DNA of 64,000 nucleotides from Trichoderma breve (lineage: Eukaryota > Ascomycota > Sordariomycetes > Hypocreales > Hypocreaceae): contig NC_079235.1 in assembly GCF_028502605.1 (NCBI RefSeq), positions 2,728,001-2,792,000 on the forward strand. Reading direction: 5' to 3'. The notes under the pieces are model-generated. The model saw only the letters and a program-made list of their open reading frames with translations. It was not told the origin of the DNA and did no database searches. How positions within the stretch are numbered: position 1 is the first letter of the stretch; each line of letters starts with the position of its first letter. Position numbers and translations under genes: made by a program. Below, in pieces: positions 44,650-58,517 of the stretch.

Positions 44650-45927
44650 ATGGCCGACGCCGTCCTCACGTCTCTCTGCGGCATTTGCCACATCTGCCCT
44701 CCGAAATACAAATGCCCTCGCTGCAACATCGCCACCTGTTCATTAAAATGCATCACGACGCATAAGGCTTGGTCGCAATGCAGCGGCGAACGCGACCAAA
44801 CTGCCTATGTCGCCAAATCGAAGCTGGCGACGGCCGCTGGCATTGACCACGACTATAATTTTCTGCATAGCATCGAGATGGCGTCCGAACGCGCGGAACG
44901 AGTCTTGGTGGAAGACAAAGGCATAATACAAAAGGACGAATTACGGCCGCTGACGGTGGAGGAAGTGAGATGGAAAGTGGGCAGAGATGGGAGGAAGAGA
45001 AAGGTTTTGATCACGAGGGTTCTGAAGCAATCCAAAGAGAGACTGGCGGATAAGCTTCTTGCGAGCAAGCTTAAGAAGTTGAACACAGTGGTTGTGTCCG
45101 CACCCCAGGGCATGACGAGGCAGAAGGAGAACAACACCACGATAAGCAGAAAGTCTGGTCGGATCAATTGGCAAGTCGAGTGGTTCACCTTTGAGAAGGA
45201 CCTTAACGATACGAACAAAACGAACAAGTCAAGAGTTCTTTCGAAGCTTTCGGACGATGTGCCGTTATACGTGGGATACAACTCGTTGTTGGAATCCCAA
45301 GCGAAGACAGAAGGCAAGGTGCAAAAGAGATCCTACAGAGGAGTCGCGCAGAATCCCTCTACGGCTCATTGGCAGTTGGCGAATGATTCAATTCAAGACC
45401 CTCAGACAGGGAGCTGGATTTCAATTCGAACGGCATCGATTGACGCGTGGCCACGAGAGCACGATGAGTTGCAGCGACGACAGTTTCAATTCTTCCTTGA
45501 GAGTGCCCAGAAGCGATCAAATCAACTGGTCACCCTTACGCCCATTCCATCTGAAGAATGTCTTCGAGACGTTCTTTCTAATACCAAAGTTTTCGAATTC
45601 CCGGCGATATATGTGTTGCGCGAGGGAGAAGCTTTACCGACTGGCTTCGTGCTGGGTCCAAAAGACACTGTCCCGGGTCATGAAGAGCATCAACGAAATA
45701 GTAAACGCAAAGGTGGTCCGCAGCAAGGAAGGGATAGGAACAGACCTGCTAAACGGAGAAGACCAGGCGACAGGGAAGATGTCGAAGAGGGCGAACTCGG
45801 AGGGCCGGATGAAGAAGCCCAGGATGGCATGGAGGCTGGGGATGTGATTGCCGAGCAAAGCTTGAGTGAGGGCGATGACGATACCAGTGATGACGATACC
45901 AGCAGCTCAGGATCTGACAGCGACTAA
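44650..45927 (+). CDS. bcd1: Box C/D snoRNA biogenesis factor Bcd1 (ZNHIT6-like)
   Basis: Single exon, 425 aa. The N-terminus is a zf-HIT domain: C10/C13/C16, C22-P-R-C25, C30, C34, H38 and C44, with the CSLKCITTHKAWSQCSG core. After it comes the conserved Bcd1 region (DHDYNFLHSIEMASERAERV; VLITRVLKQSKERL). A domain with INWQVEWFTF follows, then LSDDVPLYVGYNSL and TPIPSEECLRDVLSNTKVFEFPAIYV typed as the family's C-terminal part. The tail is a basic patch (NRPAKRRRPGDRED) followed by a strongly acidic Asp/Ser run, common for nucleolar proteins. Bcd1 is essential in yeast for stability and assembly of box C/D snoRNPs with the R2TP/Hsp90 machinery; function here is by homology. Length is a little above the yeast protein. 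Confidence 0.9.
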   Translation: MADAVLTSLCGICHICPPKYKCPRCNIATCSLKCITTHKAWSQCSGERDQTAYVAKSKLATAAGIDHDYNFLHSIEMASERAERVLVEDKGIIQKDELRPLTVEEVRWKVGRDGRKRKVLITRVLKQSKERLADKLLASKLKKLNTVVVSAPQGMTRQKENNTTISRKSGRINWQVEWFTFEKDLNDTNKTNKSRVLSKLSDDVPLYVGYNSLLESQAKTEGKVQKRSYRGVAQNPSTAHWQLANDSIQDPQTGSWISIRTASIDAWPREHDELQRRQFQFFLESAQKRSNQLVTLTPIPSEECLRDVLSNTKVFEFPAIYVLREGEALPTGFVLGPKDTVPGHEEHQRNSKRKGGPQQGRDRNRPAKRRRPGDREDVEEGELGGPDEEAQDGMEAGDVIAEQSLSEGDDDTSDDDTSSSGSDSD

Positions 45928-46624
45928 GGAGAGACATGGAGTGGATGGGAATATTTGAGGGCGTCTTGGCATAATGATTTGGTCGCTTTGCAAGGCTGCT
46001 GCCATTTTCTTTCAGCTGGTCCAGCGATTGATTTACACTCAGGATAAATGTACAACACACTAGCAAATTCCGAATTTAAATTTTCTCTCGAGAAGAAGTG
46101 AAAACCTGGCTGTTATTGCTACCAATTGCCAAAGATGTCTTAAATGGAATCCATTGGCGTTGAAGATTCTCCCCACACTGGCTGCGAAATACAGCACTGG
46201 GGGCTTTGTGGTGCTCTAGTGCGTGCCAGTAGCAGGCGTGGGGTGCTGTCGAGAGCCCACTCTTCCCCTTGGTGCCCTGTACACGCCTCGGTGCCTTAAG
46301 CTCCGTCTAACAAAGGTACCGAGTACCTCCTGTTTCCCGCCTAAAGCAAGTACGCAACCTCGAGACAGCATCGTCACAACTTTGGCTTCTTTGCATTCTT
46401 CGGCCAACGCATCTCCAAGCCTTCAACACGCGCGCTCACGCGGGGGCCGGGCCTACAGGGGGACAATTGCTTTTGATTTTCTACGCTCCGCCCTGGACCT
46501 CGTTTGTGCGTCTTTCTTCCGTCTCATAGCAGCCCGCGCACTATGATTTAAACAAACCTCGAGCTTCCCCCCTTCTTCCTTTTCTTCCCTTCTCTCCCCT
46601 ATCGCCAACCCGAACTTACCAGCC
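45928..46624. other. Intergenic region, Bcd1 3' flank and sec6 promoter
   Basis: The first part is AT-rich 3' flank. From about 46250 it is CT-rich on plus and probably serves as the sec6 promoter and leader. No gene was seen. Confidence 0.55.
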
Positions 46625-48883
46625 ATGGACGACGCTCCGGTTCCCAAACTGTCGGATCTGCTCCGGCACCCGGACGACTTAGACAAGATACCCGCGCTGA
46701 AGCTCGAGCTTTCGCGCAAGAAGAGTGCCGTCGATGGGCAGCTACGCAATGGGCTGCGGGAGCAGCTCGAGACGACGCAGTCCGGCATGAACGGCCTCAG
46801 CGACGGCCAGAAGGCGGTGCAGCAGATCAAGGAGGAGATGATGAAGATTGATAAGCTGTGTTCCGAGTCGCAGACCATGATCAAGGACTTTGCGAGCATC
46901 AATCTGGTGTCGCAGGCGCACCGCAACTTTGGCGCCGTCGAGGCCATGAGACGCAACCTCGAGACGTTTAACGAACGCCTGGCCGTTGTGGAGAGGATGC
47001 TGGCGGAGGACGACGAAGATAGAGAAAACATGCCGAACTTGCTGCCGTGCCATTACGAGCTGACGCAGCTACGAAACATACGAGACGACGCCATGGAGCA
47101 GATCCAGAGGGCAGATGACCGGAGCTTGGAGTCGACGCTGGAGGACTACTTTACAAGGCTAGACGATACGATCGACTGGTTTGACGAGCACGTCGGCATC
47201 CTGGCCATGAACCTCATCAACCTCGTCGTCAGCGACAACAACGGCCTGGTGGTCCGCTTTGCCGTTGTCATGGAGGCGGAAGAGAAGAGCGACCAGCGTG
47301 TACTGGCGCTGCAGGAAGCACTCAAAGATCACGAAGAGATGGCAGCCCGATTTCAGGGCATCACAGACGGTGCCCGCAAAGTCCGTGGCTACAAGGACAA
47401 GTTTATGCAGGCTATCAAGGTCAGTGCCGAGCAACAGTTCCAGCAGGCCCGGGAAGACTTTCTCGACGATGCCGATAGCTTAGAGGCGACCATGAAATGG
47501 TTCTTCAACGACCTGAATGCTGTAAAGATTGGTATGACGCCGCTCATGCCCAAGAAATGGCGTATCGCAAAGACATATGCAGATATCTATCACGTTCTGA
47601 TGCACGACTTCTTGGTCGGTATGGTGGACGATCCGGAAGCCAGCTCCGCACACACGCTCTCCATCGTCAGCTTCCCCGAGAAATACTACAAGAAGATGTC
47701 CAAGATAGGCTTCAAGCAAGAAGACCTGGTACCGCACGTTATTGACAATCGCGAGGCGGAGCTCGTTCGCGACTTTAGACAACTCATTATCAAATTCCTC
47801 GACGAATGGATCGACCGCATCTTTGAACAAGAGAAACGCGACTTTGCCAGTCGCAACATCGAGGGCTCTAACTTGGACCAGGACGAGTATGGCTATTTCC
47901 GGACCAAGAACCTCGTTGCGCTGTGGAGGATGTTGCGTGAGCAGGTCGAGGCGGCCATCAACTCGCAGCGTGCTGACGTGGTCGAGGGCGTTGTCGACGC
48001 CATGTTCCTACGGCTACGCACCCGCCAGCAGTCGTGGCAGCGCATGCTTGACGACGAGGCTGAGCGCTACGAGAGTGACCGCGTTCCTGATTTAGAAGGT
48101 TTCCAGGCGCTGCAGGATTGGCTGGTGGCCACAGCCAACGACCAGATTGGCGTCATCGATGACAATGAGGAGGAAAGCCGCCTGGGCTACCTGTCTAGCT
48201 TCCGCCAGCAGTTCGAGAGGAACGTCGGCCCACAGTATCTCGAGCGCGCCGAGCAGGAGCTCAACGCCCTCCGCGATGGCTACGTCGACTTCAGCACCTG
48301 GTGCATCCACAAGTTCGCCCACCTCGTCTTCGCCGTCGACTTCCGGGGCGTCATGCCCGACTTCTTCACGCCCAAGTGGTACACCAACACGGCCATGAAG
48401 CAGATGGTGGTCACCTTTGAGGAGTACGTCGGCGAGTACCGCCAGGCCCTGCACCACTCCCTTATCGACATCTTCATCGAGATCTTCGCCGACGAGCTCC
48501 TCGTGCGGTACCTCTCGTCGGTGCGCAACAAGGGCGCAAAGTTTCGCCGCACGGATCCCTTCCGCGATAAGCTCTTCAACGACATCGCCACTGCGTTTGA
48601 GTACTTTTCTAACCTGGCCAGTCCCGAGGTTGCCATGTCTATCAAGGACACTTGGCGTGTCACTGAACCCTTCTTGGGCCTGCTTTCGGTGGATAAGGAT
48701 TCGGTGGCGGACGCGTTTGCCAACTTCAAGACTGCTTACTGGGATTTGCAGATCAGTTGGGTCGAGGCCGTGCTGCGGTCCAGGGATGATTTTGAGAGAA
48801 GTATGCTGAATGCTGTCAAAGCAAGGGCCGCGCAAATGGACATTGTGAGAGGCCCAGAGACGGTCATGGCCAAGATTAAGTAA
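46625..48883 (+). CDS. sec6: Exocyst complex component Sec6
   Basis: Single exon, 752 aa, close to the usual fungal length. The N-terminus is a Leu/Glu-rich coiled coil (LSDLLRHPDDLDKIPALKLE; then QTMIKDFASINLVSQAHRNF at about 78-97). Sec6-typical stretches include LEDYFTRLDDTIDWFDEHVG, MKWFFNDLNAVKIGMTPLMP, KKWRIAKTYADIYHVLMHDF, MFLRLRTRQQSWQRMLDDE and VGEYRQALHHSLIDIFIEIF. A helical-rod C-terminus (FRRTDPFRDKLFNDIATAFE) completes it. Sec6 is a subunit of the octameric exocyst that tethers secretory vesicles at growing hyphal tips and septa, and in yeast it binds Sec9. No membrane segment is seen. There is no sign of truncation or internal introns. Confidence 0.94.
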   Translation: MDDAPVPKLSDLLRHPDDLDKIPALKLELSRKKSAVDGQLRNGLREQLETTQSGMNGLSDGQKAVQQIKEEMMKIDKLCSESQTMIKDFASINLVSQAHRNFGAVEAMRRNLETFNERLAVVERMLAEDDEDRENMPNLLPCHYELTQLRNIRDDAMEQIQRADDRSLESTLEDYFTRLDDTIDWFDEHVGILAMNLINLVVSDNNGLVVRFAVVMEAEEKSDQRVLALQEALKDHEEMAARFQGITDGARKVRGYKDKFMQAIKVSAEQQFQQAREDFLDDADSLEATMKWFFNDLNAVKIGMTPLMPKKWRIAKTYADIYHVLMHDFLVGMVDDPEASSAHTLSIVSFPEKYYKKMSKIGFKQEDLVPHVIDNREAELVRDFRQLIIKFLDEWIDRIFEQEKRDFASRNIEGSNLDQDEYGYFRTKNLVALWRMLREQVEAAINSQRADVVEGVVDAMFLRLRTRQQSWQRMLDDEAERYESDRVPDLEGFQALQDWLVATANDQIGVIDDNEEESRLGYLSSFRQQFERNVGPQYLERAEQELNALRDGYVDFSTWCIHKFAHLVFAVDFRGVMPDFFTPKWYTNTAMKQMVVTFEEYVGEYRQALHHSLIDIFIEIFADELLVRYLSSVRNKGAKFRRTDPFRDKLFNDIATAFEYFSNLASPEVAMSIKDTWRVTEPFLGLLSVDKDSVADAFANFKTAYWDLQISWVEAVLRSRDDFERSMLNAVKARAAQMDIVRGPETVMAKIK

Positions 48884-49784
48884 AAGAGAGACAAAATCAT
48901 GCTCTCTATACGGTGTATGTATATATGCAGCAGCAGAGTGAGAAGGGGCGGAAAGAGAGATCATATTGTCTTCACGGAGACAAGTACGAAGTGTGGCCGG
49001 TTTGAAAGGAAGTTTACTTTGGGAACCTGGTGAAATGAATGGCGGATGGATGGGGGAGAAGTTTTGTTTTAACGTGGATGGATGGAAAGGGTTTTATCAC
49101 GATTTTTAAATGTTTACATATGTGCTATATTAGCGTTTCTATGGATGTCGGTGGGCATGTTATACAAGAGAGGGAGAGTGAGAGGGAGAGTGAGAGGGAG
49201 AGAGCAGTCTTATCAGAGTCGAGTTGAGTCGAAATATATCTCACACATCAAATTCAATCCAGGCATAATGAATGAAAAAAAGATGAAAGAGTAGAAGAAA
49301 ATGGTGAAAAAATGACCCAAGCACCGCGACATGGCCCCTTTAAATCAAGGTTGAATACATGCCTCGTATCCCTGTAATTGCTGAACGACAATCTCCCTCC
49401 CATACCCTTCAATACACAGCTCAAGAAGAAAAAGTAGAACAAATGAGAAAGGAAAATAAAAGGAAAAGGAAAATTGTAATAGAACAGGACTAGCGATCGA
49501 TTTATGTTGGCGATTCCTCCCCTCCAACCCCTTCCCAAGATCCGTAACGTACTAGTAGTAGAGCGCGACTGCGACGGCCTTTTACAAAAAATAACCCGGC
49601 CCCTTATTGAAGAAGAAAATAAAACACAATGTCAAGAAAATTCAAAGTCCCCGCCCCCCTTCCCCTTACGACAAAAGAACGAACGAACGGTGTTTGCTAT
49701 GCGGTAATGTTGCTTTTCTCCTTCACTACAATGGAAAACTAAAGTCGGTATTAAGGACGGGTTATCCCCGCTCTCAATCTGCCT
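48884..49784. other. Intergenic region between convergent sec6 and ede1
   Basis: The two 3' flanks, including a short 12-bp tandem repeat (listed separately) and A-rich stretches at 49430-49480 and 49585-49640. No gene was seen. Confidence 0.6.
49168..49204 (+). repeat. Short 12-bp tandem repeat (GAGAGGGAGAGT)
   Basis: About three copies of a purine-only GAGAGGGAGAGT unit lie in the 3' flank of sec6. It is a simple minisatellite of likely length polymorphism, with no visible function. Confidence 0.8.
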
Positions 49785-52700
49785 TTAAGACTGGCTGGCG
49801 AGGAAGTTGGCAGCCTAAGCAAAGACGAGTCAGCTATTAAGAACTTTTCTCATTCGTCCACCTCCTTCAGAAAAGAAAGACTTACTCTTTCCAAGTTGTA
49901 GTCATATTTTTCGAGAGCAGCAAGAGCGTCCGGACGAGAGTATCCCATGCTAGTCAGATTCTTGAGGATAGGGTCATCATGCTCTCCCGCTTCCGTAAGT
50001 GCACGTCCCGGAGCCGGGGGGCGAGACTCGGCTGTCTCTTCCTTTGCAGGGCCTGTGTTGTTGCTGTGTACAGGCTGTGCTGGGGCGGTAGTGGGAGAAT
50101 CCAGTGTAGAGAAGATGGCGTCCCAGTCGTGAGACTGCTGTCCGTTGGTAGATTGACCAGGGGCGCTGGTGGCTGAGTTGGATGAGATGAAGTCAAAGCT
50201 GCTCTCGTTGCCAAACGCTGTAGACTCGCTCTTGGCCTGGCTGGCTGGGGGGCTGCTGTCAAACATGGGGTTGTAGTCGTCCAGTCCAGACCGAGAAATG
50301 TTGGCAAAGTCATCATCCGCGGAACCTTCCTTGGCATCTTCTAGACCCTCGAAATCATCGTCGAGGTCATCAAAGGCGCCCTTGGTAGCTGGGGGTGGGT
50401 TGTGATGAGCAGGTGCTGGTATTGTGCTGGAACCAAAGATGTCATCAGCGTTGGATGTCGGAGAGGTGGTTGCATGGTTGTTGGTGATCGTGGCGGGAGA
50501 AGAGGGTAATTCCGTGCTGCGGAATTTGCGTTAGTGAATGGTGGCAAGGAAGCGGAGAGATCAACCATCATAAAATTTCAAGTTCAAAGGCAAATTAACC
50601 ACTTGTGGGCATTTACCTTTTAGTTTCGGGTTCGTGGGTGGCTGTAATATCCTGAGATGGTGACAAAGGGGCGTTGAAGTCGGAGGCTTCAGCAGCAGGT
50701 TTGTGAGACTCCGGAGTTGGCTCCAGAGCGACCTGCTTCTCTTTGGCTTTGTTCTCTGGCGACGCGGGTGCGAAATCGTCGTCAAAGCCTCCTCTCTCAC
50801 TGTCAGACTCAGACACGTCCCGCTCAAGCTCTGAAATGGGCGGGAACTCTGTGTCAAAGGCGTTGTCGAAGGCGCTATGGGGTTTTACAGCAGCAGTTCC
50901 CTTGTCTGCGCCGCTGCTGCTGGGGGGTTTGGCTGAGGTGAAGGCGGCAAATGCATTGTCAAAGTCTGCCTTGGCCTTAGCATGGTCAGTATTGTCAAAA
51001 GAGCCGGATCGATCTAGGGCTTCTCCCTCCGCGGGCTTCTGCGAGCTATCGCCTTGAGCGGCCGGGACAGGGGTCGCGCTGGCGCTATCATGTTTCTCCT
51101 CTTCTTCGCTGGAAGCGGCAGCCGCAGGGGCCTTGGCCTCTGCGGCGCCCGATGCCACACCGCCGGGGAAGGGGAATGAGCCGGACGCCGAGCCTTCGGC
51201 ACGTGAGGAGGTAGGGGGAGACACTTGTCGCGACGAAGACAGTGACTCGTTAGGCTCGGGGAACGGCAAGAAGCTCGAGCTTAATTGTCTGGACTCTGGC
51301 GGCGCAGGAGGTTCAGCACTCAGCGTTGGGACGCGGCTGACATTGGGAGTCGGCCCTGAGTTGTTAGAAAAGGATCCAACACTAACTGATGACTGCCCCG
51401 TGTTCTGTTGTTTGAATGCTGCAACTGGCGGGGGAGTGCCGCTGGAGCTGATGGGGCCGGGGCCAAACAAATCGTCGAAGGACCTGTCGGAGAAGGCCCT
51501 GTTCGGGGGCGGCGGTCCAAAGACGCCCATGATGTCTGTGCTGGCGGACCGCTTGAAGAAGGGGTTGTTACCGCTAGAGGTCGAAAGCGCAGGGCTGGCC
51601 ATCTGCGCCGAGGTAGACACGGGCGAGCCCGTCTCTATCTGGCGAGAGATGTCTTCGGCGCTCTTGGCCAGAGATTCGGCCTCCGCCTTGAGCTTGTCGC
51701 GCTCTCCCTCAGTGGTGGATAACTGCTTCTTGTTAATTGCAACGAGACCCTTCTGCTGCCTGGCGTCCAGCTTGAGCTTTTCAACCTGAGGCTTGAGCTC
51801 GGCGATCTCGGCGTTCGCCTGACGAATGCGCTCTCTCAGGTTGGCGTTCTCCTGCTGGTCAGCCTGGAGGGCAGCCAGGACCTGCTGGTGCTGGCCCTGG
51901 ATGTCTCGCAGCTGTCCTTCCAGGTTCATGCAATCTCCCTGCAACTTCTTAGTATCGGCCCGCGAGTTTCTTAGCTTCTCTTCCAGAGCATGTGTATCTT
52001 GAGCCTCTTTTTCATATTGTTGCCGCAGCTGTGCCAGTCGTTGTTCAAAGTTTTGCTTCTGGGAGTTAGTCTGGCTCAGTTCGTGCTGAGTCGTGGCCCT
52101 CTTAGTTTGAACCTCTTGCGTCTGCTTGGTCAGAGAGCCGATCTGATTTGACAGATTGGCCAGCTCAGTAGTCTCGTCAGAGATGTTCTTGTTTGCTTCA
52201 GGATCAGTATCACCAAGGAGATCCTCTGAAGCAGTATGCGGTCGAGCAGCCTCAGCTCCAGGGTGGCCAGCCAAGCCACGACCAAAGGAGGAGGATGGCA
52301 CGAATGGCCTAAACGTCACACCTACGGGGGATGACGGCTTGCCAGGGGAAGATGCTGTGTGGAGCACGCTGATGCCACCGGCAAATGGATCAGCATTTGA
52401 GCCTCCCGTGGACATTGTGGTCTGCGCCGGGGCCGGGGGCGCCGGGCTAGGAGTGGAAGAATCAAGGCCAAACAAGTCCTCGAGAGCAGACTTGGGCGCC
52501 GGCGGTGCAGAGGCAGCTACGGGGGGTAGCGGAGCGGTTTGTGTGAGAGCTGGTGCGGGATCAAAGGCCGATGAAACTGCAGTAGCAGGGCGGCTCTGAG
52601 TTCGCAGGTGCGGCGGCACCAGAGCTGTGGGCAGAGTGCTGGGCAAGGGAGTTGCCCGGTTGCTACGCTGCTGACGGATCAAGTACATGGCAACGGCAAA

Positions 52701-53974
52701 GCCATCGCGAGTCAATCGTCCCTGAGAACCAAAATCCGCTAGGTCCCAAATCTGGGCGAGCGTGTCCTCGGGGAGGTTTGACTGACTGAGGAAGGGCACG
52801 GCTTCCTCACCGGTGATGAAGCCCTTATTTGTCTTGTCGAAATCGAGGTAAATCTGGTCAAATCTCGCCTTGTCGGCCGGAGTAATGGCCCATTCACCAC
52901 CAGCTGGCGCGGGGGGTCCAGTAACCTGAGCAGCGACTATCGGCGGGCGATTGAGCGGGCTTCCTGTCCTCTGCTGCTGAGTCGAGCCACTCAGCTGCCG
53001 GGGGATAGCAGTAATGCCACCAGTGTTGCTTGGCGACTGTCTAGGAGCAGCCGCTGAGCTGCGCGTCGCCGCCTCATACAATCCAGCAGGTAGAACGTTG
53101 GGCAGTGCGCGGAGAGCGCCAGTCTTCATGGACGTAAGCAGGTGCATGGCGATGATGAATTCGGGCAGGGCGAGAGCGCCCCGTTGTTCGGTATCGGCCA
53201 ATCCCCATATCCTGCCGAGAGTCTCGTTGGGCAAGCCGGACTTGTCGAAGATGGACCTGGCCTGATCGCCCGGCAGCATGTTCGCTTGCAGGTTCTGGCG
53301 CTCAAACAAGGCGGCATACTGTGCAACCTTGTCGGGAGTCAGGGGAGGAACGCGAACGCCGCCAGAGACTTGGGGCTGGATGGGCGTTTGCGCCTGCGCC
53401 GGAGAGGTGGCAGCAGCTGGCCAGATGCCTTCGAAGCGGGGGATGGGCCCTTGCTGGAGAGCCAGCTCGGGGGTTGGCTCTCGTCCGGCCTGAGCATGAC
53501 CGATGAGGCGAAGTACGATGCCGAAGCCAGCGGGAGTGAGGAAGCCGCGGTTCTCCTTGTCGGCAATCTGCCATATCTGTAGTCGTGATAAAAGCATAGC
53601 GGTTAGCTCGGGCAGGGAAAATGGGGGGCGTGGGGGTGACGAATCAACCCCCCTCTCGCAAGGCAGCGAGCGAGCGAGAGACAAAGAGAGAACGCAGATG
53701 GAGATTATAAAGGAGCGACAAACCTCTCCCAGTATACGTGAATCCAGCCGCGTCTTCTCGAAAAACTTGACGGCTATCTCGCCGGTGACAACGCCCACGC
53801 CATCGGTATCGGCTTGGCGGAAGAGCTGGCCGTAGATGCGCTTCTCTTCGGGTGAGAGATTGAGGTTCGGCGCGCCTAGAGAAGAGAGGGACAACCAGTC
53901 AGTCAGGAAACAATGAACAAATAACGAGCTCTGAGAAACATGAAAGCCATACTCGGATCAGCGGCCGCCGACAT
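49785..53974 (-). CDS. ede1: EH-domain endocytic scaffold Ede1 (Eps15-like, UBA C-terminus)
   Basis: Exons on minus: 53974-53953, 53875-53724, 53576-50617, 50516-49886 and 49814-49785; 1264 aa, with all phases matching. Three EH domains: EH1 about 8-95 (split by intron 2; IWQIADKENRGFLTPAGF), EH2 about 137-225 (IWGLADTEQRGALALPEF) and EH3 about 286-360 (IWDLADFGSQGRLTRDGF). A central coiled coil runs about 524-708. A disordered region with DPF/DDxF-type and phosphorylatable Ser/Pro stretches follows. The C-terminal UBA domain (ILKNLTSMGYSRPDALAALE, then YDYNLERAANFLASQS) is completed only by the last 10-codon exon. Ede1 is an early-arriving scaffold at clathrin-coated endocytic sites that binds NPF-motif adaptors and ubiquitin; function by homology. 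Intron 2 is 147 nt long, a multiple of three, and has no stop in frame. Confidence 0.93.
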
Positions 53975-55389
53975 TGTCGCACGCAGGCACTAGGAAGAAG
54001 TTGTGTCGAACAGCTAGTTGGCGTCTTCGCTGGGTGGAGTGTCGAGTCCCCTTTCAAAGGCGCAAAACAAACGGACTCGAGGGAAAGCTTCCAAGAGGAT
54101 GCGAAGCTGCAATGGCGTCAAGGCCAAAGATCAAAGGAGATAAGAAGCAGCAACAGATACTAGAAATTAAAAGAAAAAAGACAAAATGCAGCAGCAGCAC
54201 CTTTGCGGCCCAAAAAGTCGAATAGCTGGCGATGGGGAGATTTTTCGGAACTGGGTATATTGGGTTGAAGTCGGGGTTGTTTTGGGTCGTCAGCCTGAGA
54301 GGTGGCTGGCGAGCTACAGCAGTTTGGCCTTAGCAGTGAAGCTGCCCAGAGCTCTGATTCGACCAAATTAGGCGGCGGGTTTAGCGTCACCGCGCTGCCA
54401 CAATTTACCGGCGGCTGCGGAGTACCTTTGGGTACCACTGCGAGGGGTTGAGCGCTAGCAGATACGAGGCAGTACATGCATGGCATCAAATTGATGTCAA
54501 TTAATTGAGGTAGGTGATCAATCAAGCAGGCATGGGGTCCAGCATGGAGTCCCTGGGTCCAGGCAATTTAGGCATCGTCGGGGGCCGCTGGGGAGCGCTA
54601 ACACGGGATGCTGCCCATCTCCAGCATCAATCAAACGTAAAATGAGCTGCGCTCCGGGTTCTGTTTCATCCCGTCATTGCCCTCCTGTGTCAACCTTTGT
54701 ATTATTTTGTTATGTTTTTGCATTGCCATTTTGTCTCAGCTGCATACAGACAGTACAGACGATGAATGCATCCAGATAAGTAGAGCAACGCAGCACAAGC
54801 AAATAACAAATCGCAGCCCGGCGCAACACACCCATAAGCCCGCCCAAAAGCTCAACGCTCTGCTTCCCCGCAAGACCAGACGCATGCTGCTGTCACCAAC
54901 TGCGGCCTATTAGATGAGGGGGCAGCAGGGAGGCCCGGAATCTATGCCACGGGCAAGCAATCATTTCTCTCGTCCAAGCCATCCAAGCAGCGTCTTGCAG
55001 TAGCCGCGAGTCCCGAACTGTTTTCCACTCCTCTCGTGACTTGCGCGTCGCCAATCGCCTCGCAGAAGCAGCCCGGCCATGCATCCTGGGCTGTTTGCTG
55101 TTATCACACTGGACCAGATATTCTGCTCTACTGTACGCTCCATTGATGCTAATGGCAGCATTCGGTCCAGGCAGTGCCCCATACCCAGCCGGCTTGCCTC
55201 AGCAGTGCAGTCAGTGTATGCAGGTATGCAGGCAGCTCGTCATCATGTACCGCTTTTATGCATCCAATATGTGGACACTCGTAAAGTGTATGAAATAATA
55301 TGCAATTTTACTATCTTGACAATACAAAGCTATCTACAATGTACATCGTATATGTCTTATTTTACTCCATCAATCAATCGCTCCCCCTT
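53975..55389. other. Intergenic region between ede1 promoter and glutathione reductase 3' end
   Basis: 1.4 kb. The ede1 promoter occupies the proximal part. The rest shows only short frames without motifs. Confidence 0.55.
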
Positions 55390-58435
<3,046 letters not shown>

Positions 58436-58517
58436 CGACACAAGCCTGATTCGAACAGGCGCTCCCGAAGGAACATGATTTCGAGTCATGCGCATTAGAC
58501 CACTCTGCCATTGTGCC
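58436..58517 (-). tRNA. tRNA-Ser (anticodon CGA)
   Basis: On minus the gene begins GGCACAATGGCAGAGTGG (A box) at 58517. The acceptor stem GGCACAA pairs with TTGTGTC (one G-T pair), with discriminator G at 58436. The anticodon arm CATGA-CTCGAAA-TCATG has CGA in the loop, reading UCG codons. A long variable arm (TTCCTTCGGGAG) marks a class II tRNA. The T arm contains GTTCGAATC (B box). There is no intron, and a T8 terminator follows. It stands alone, with no other tRNA recognised in the window. Confidence 0.93.

Noticed and set aside
48092..48964. Antisense frame of 290 codons within sec6
   Set aside because: Same kind of antisense artefact; the sense strand is clearly Sec6.
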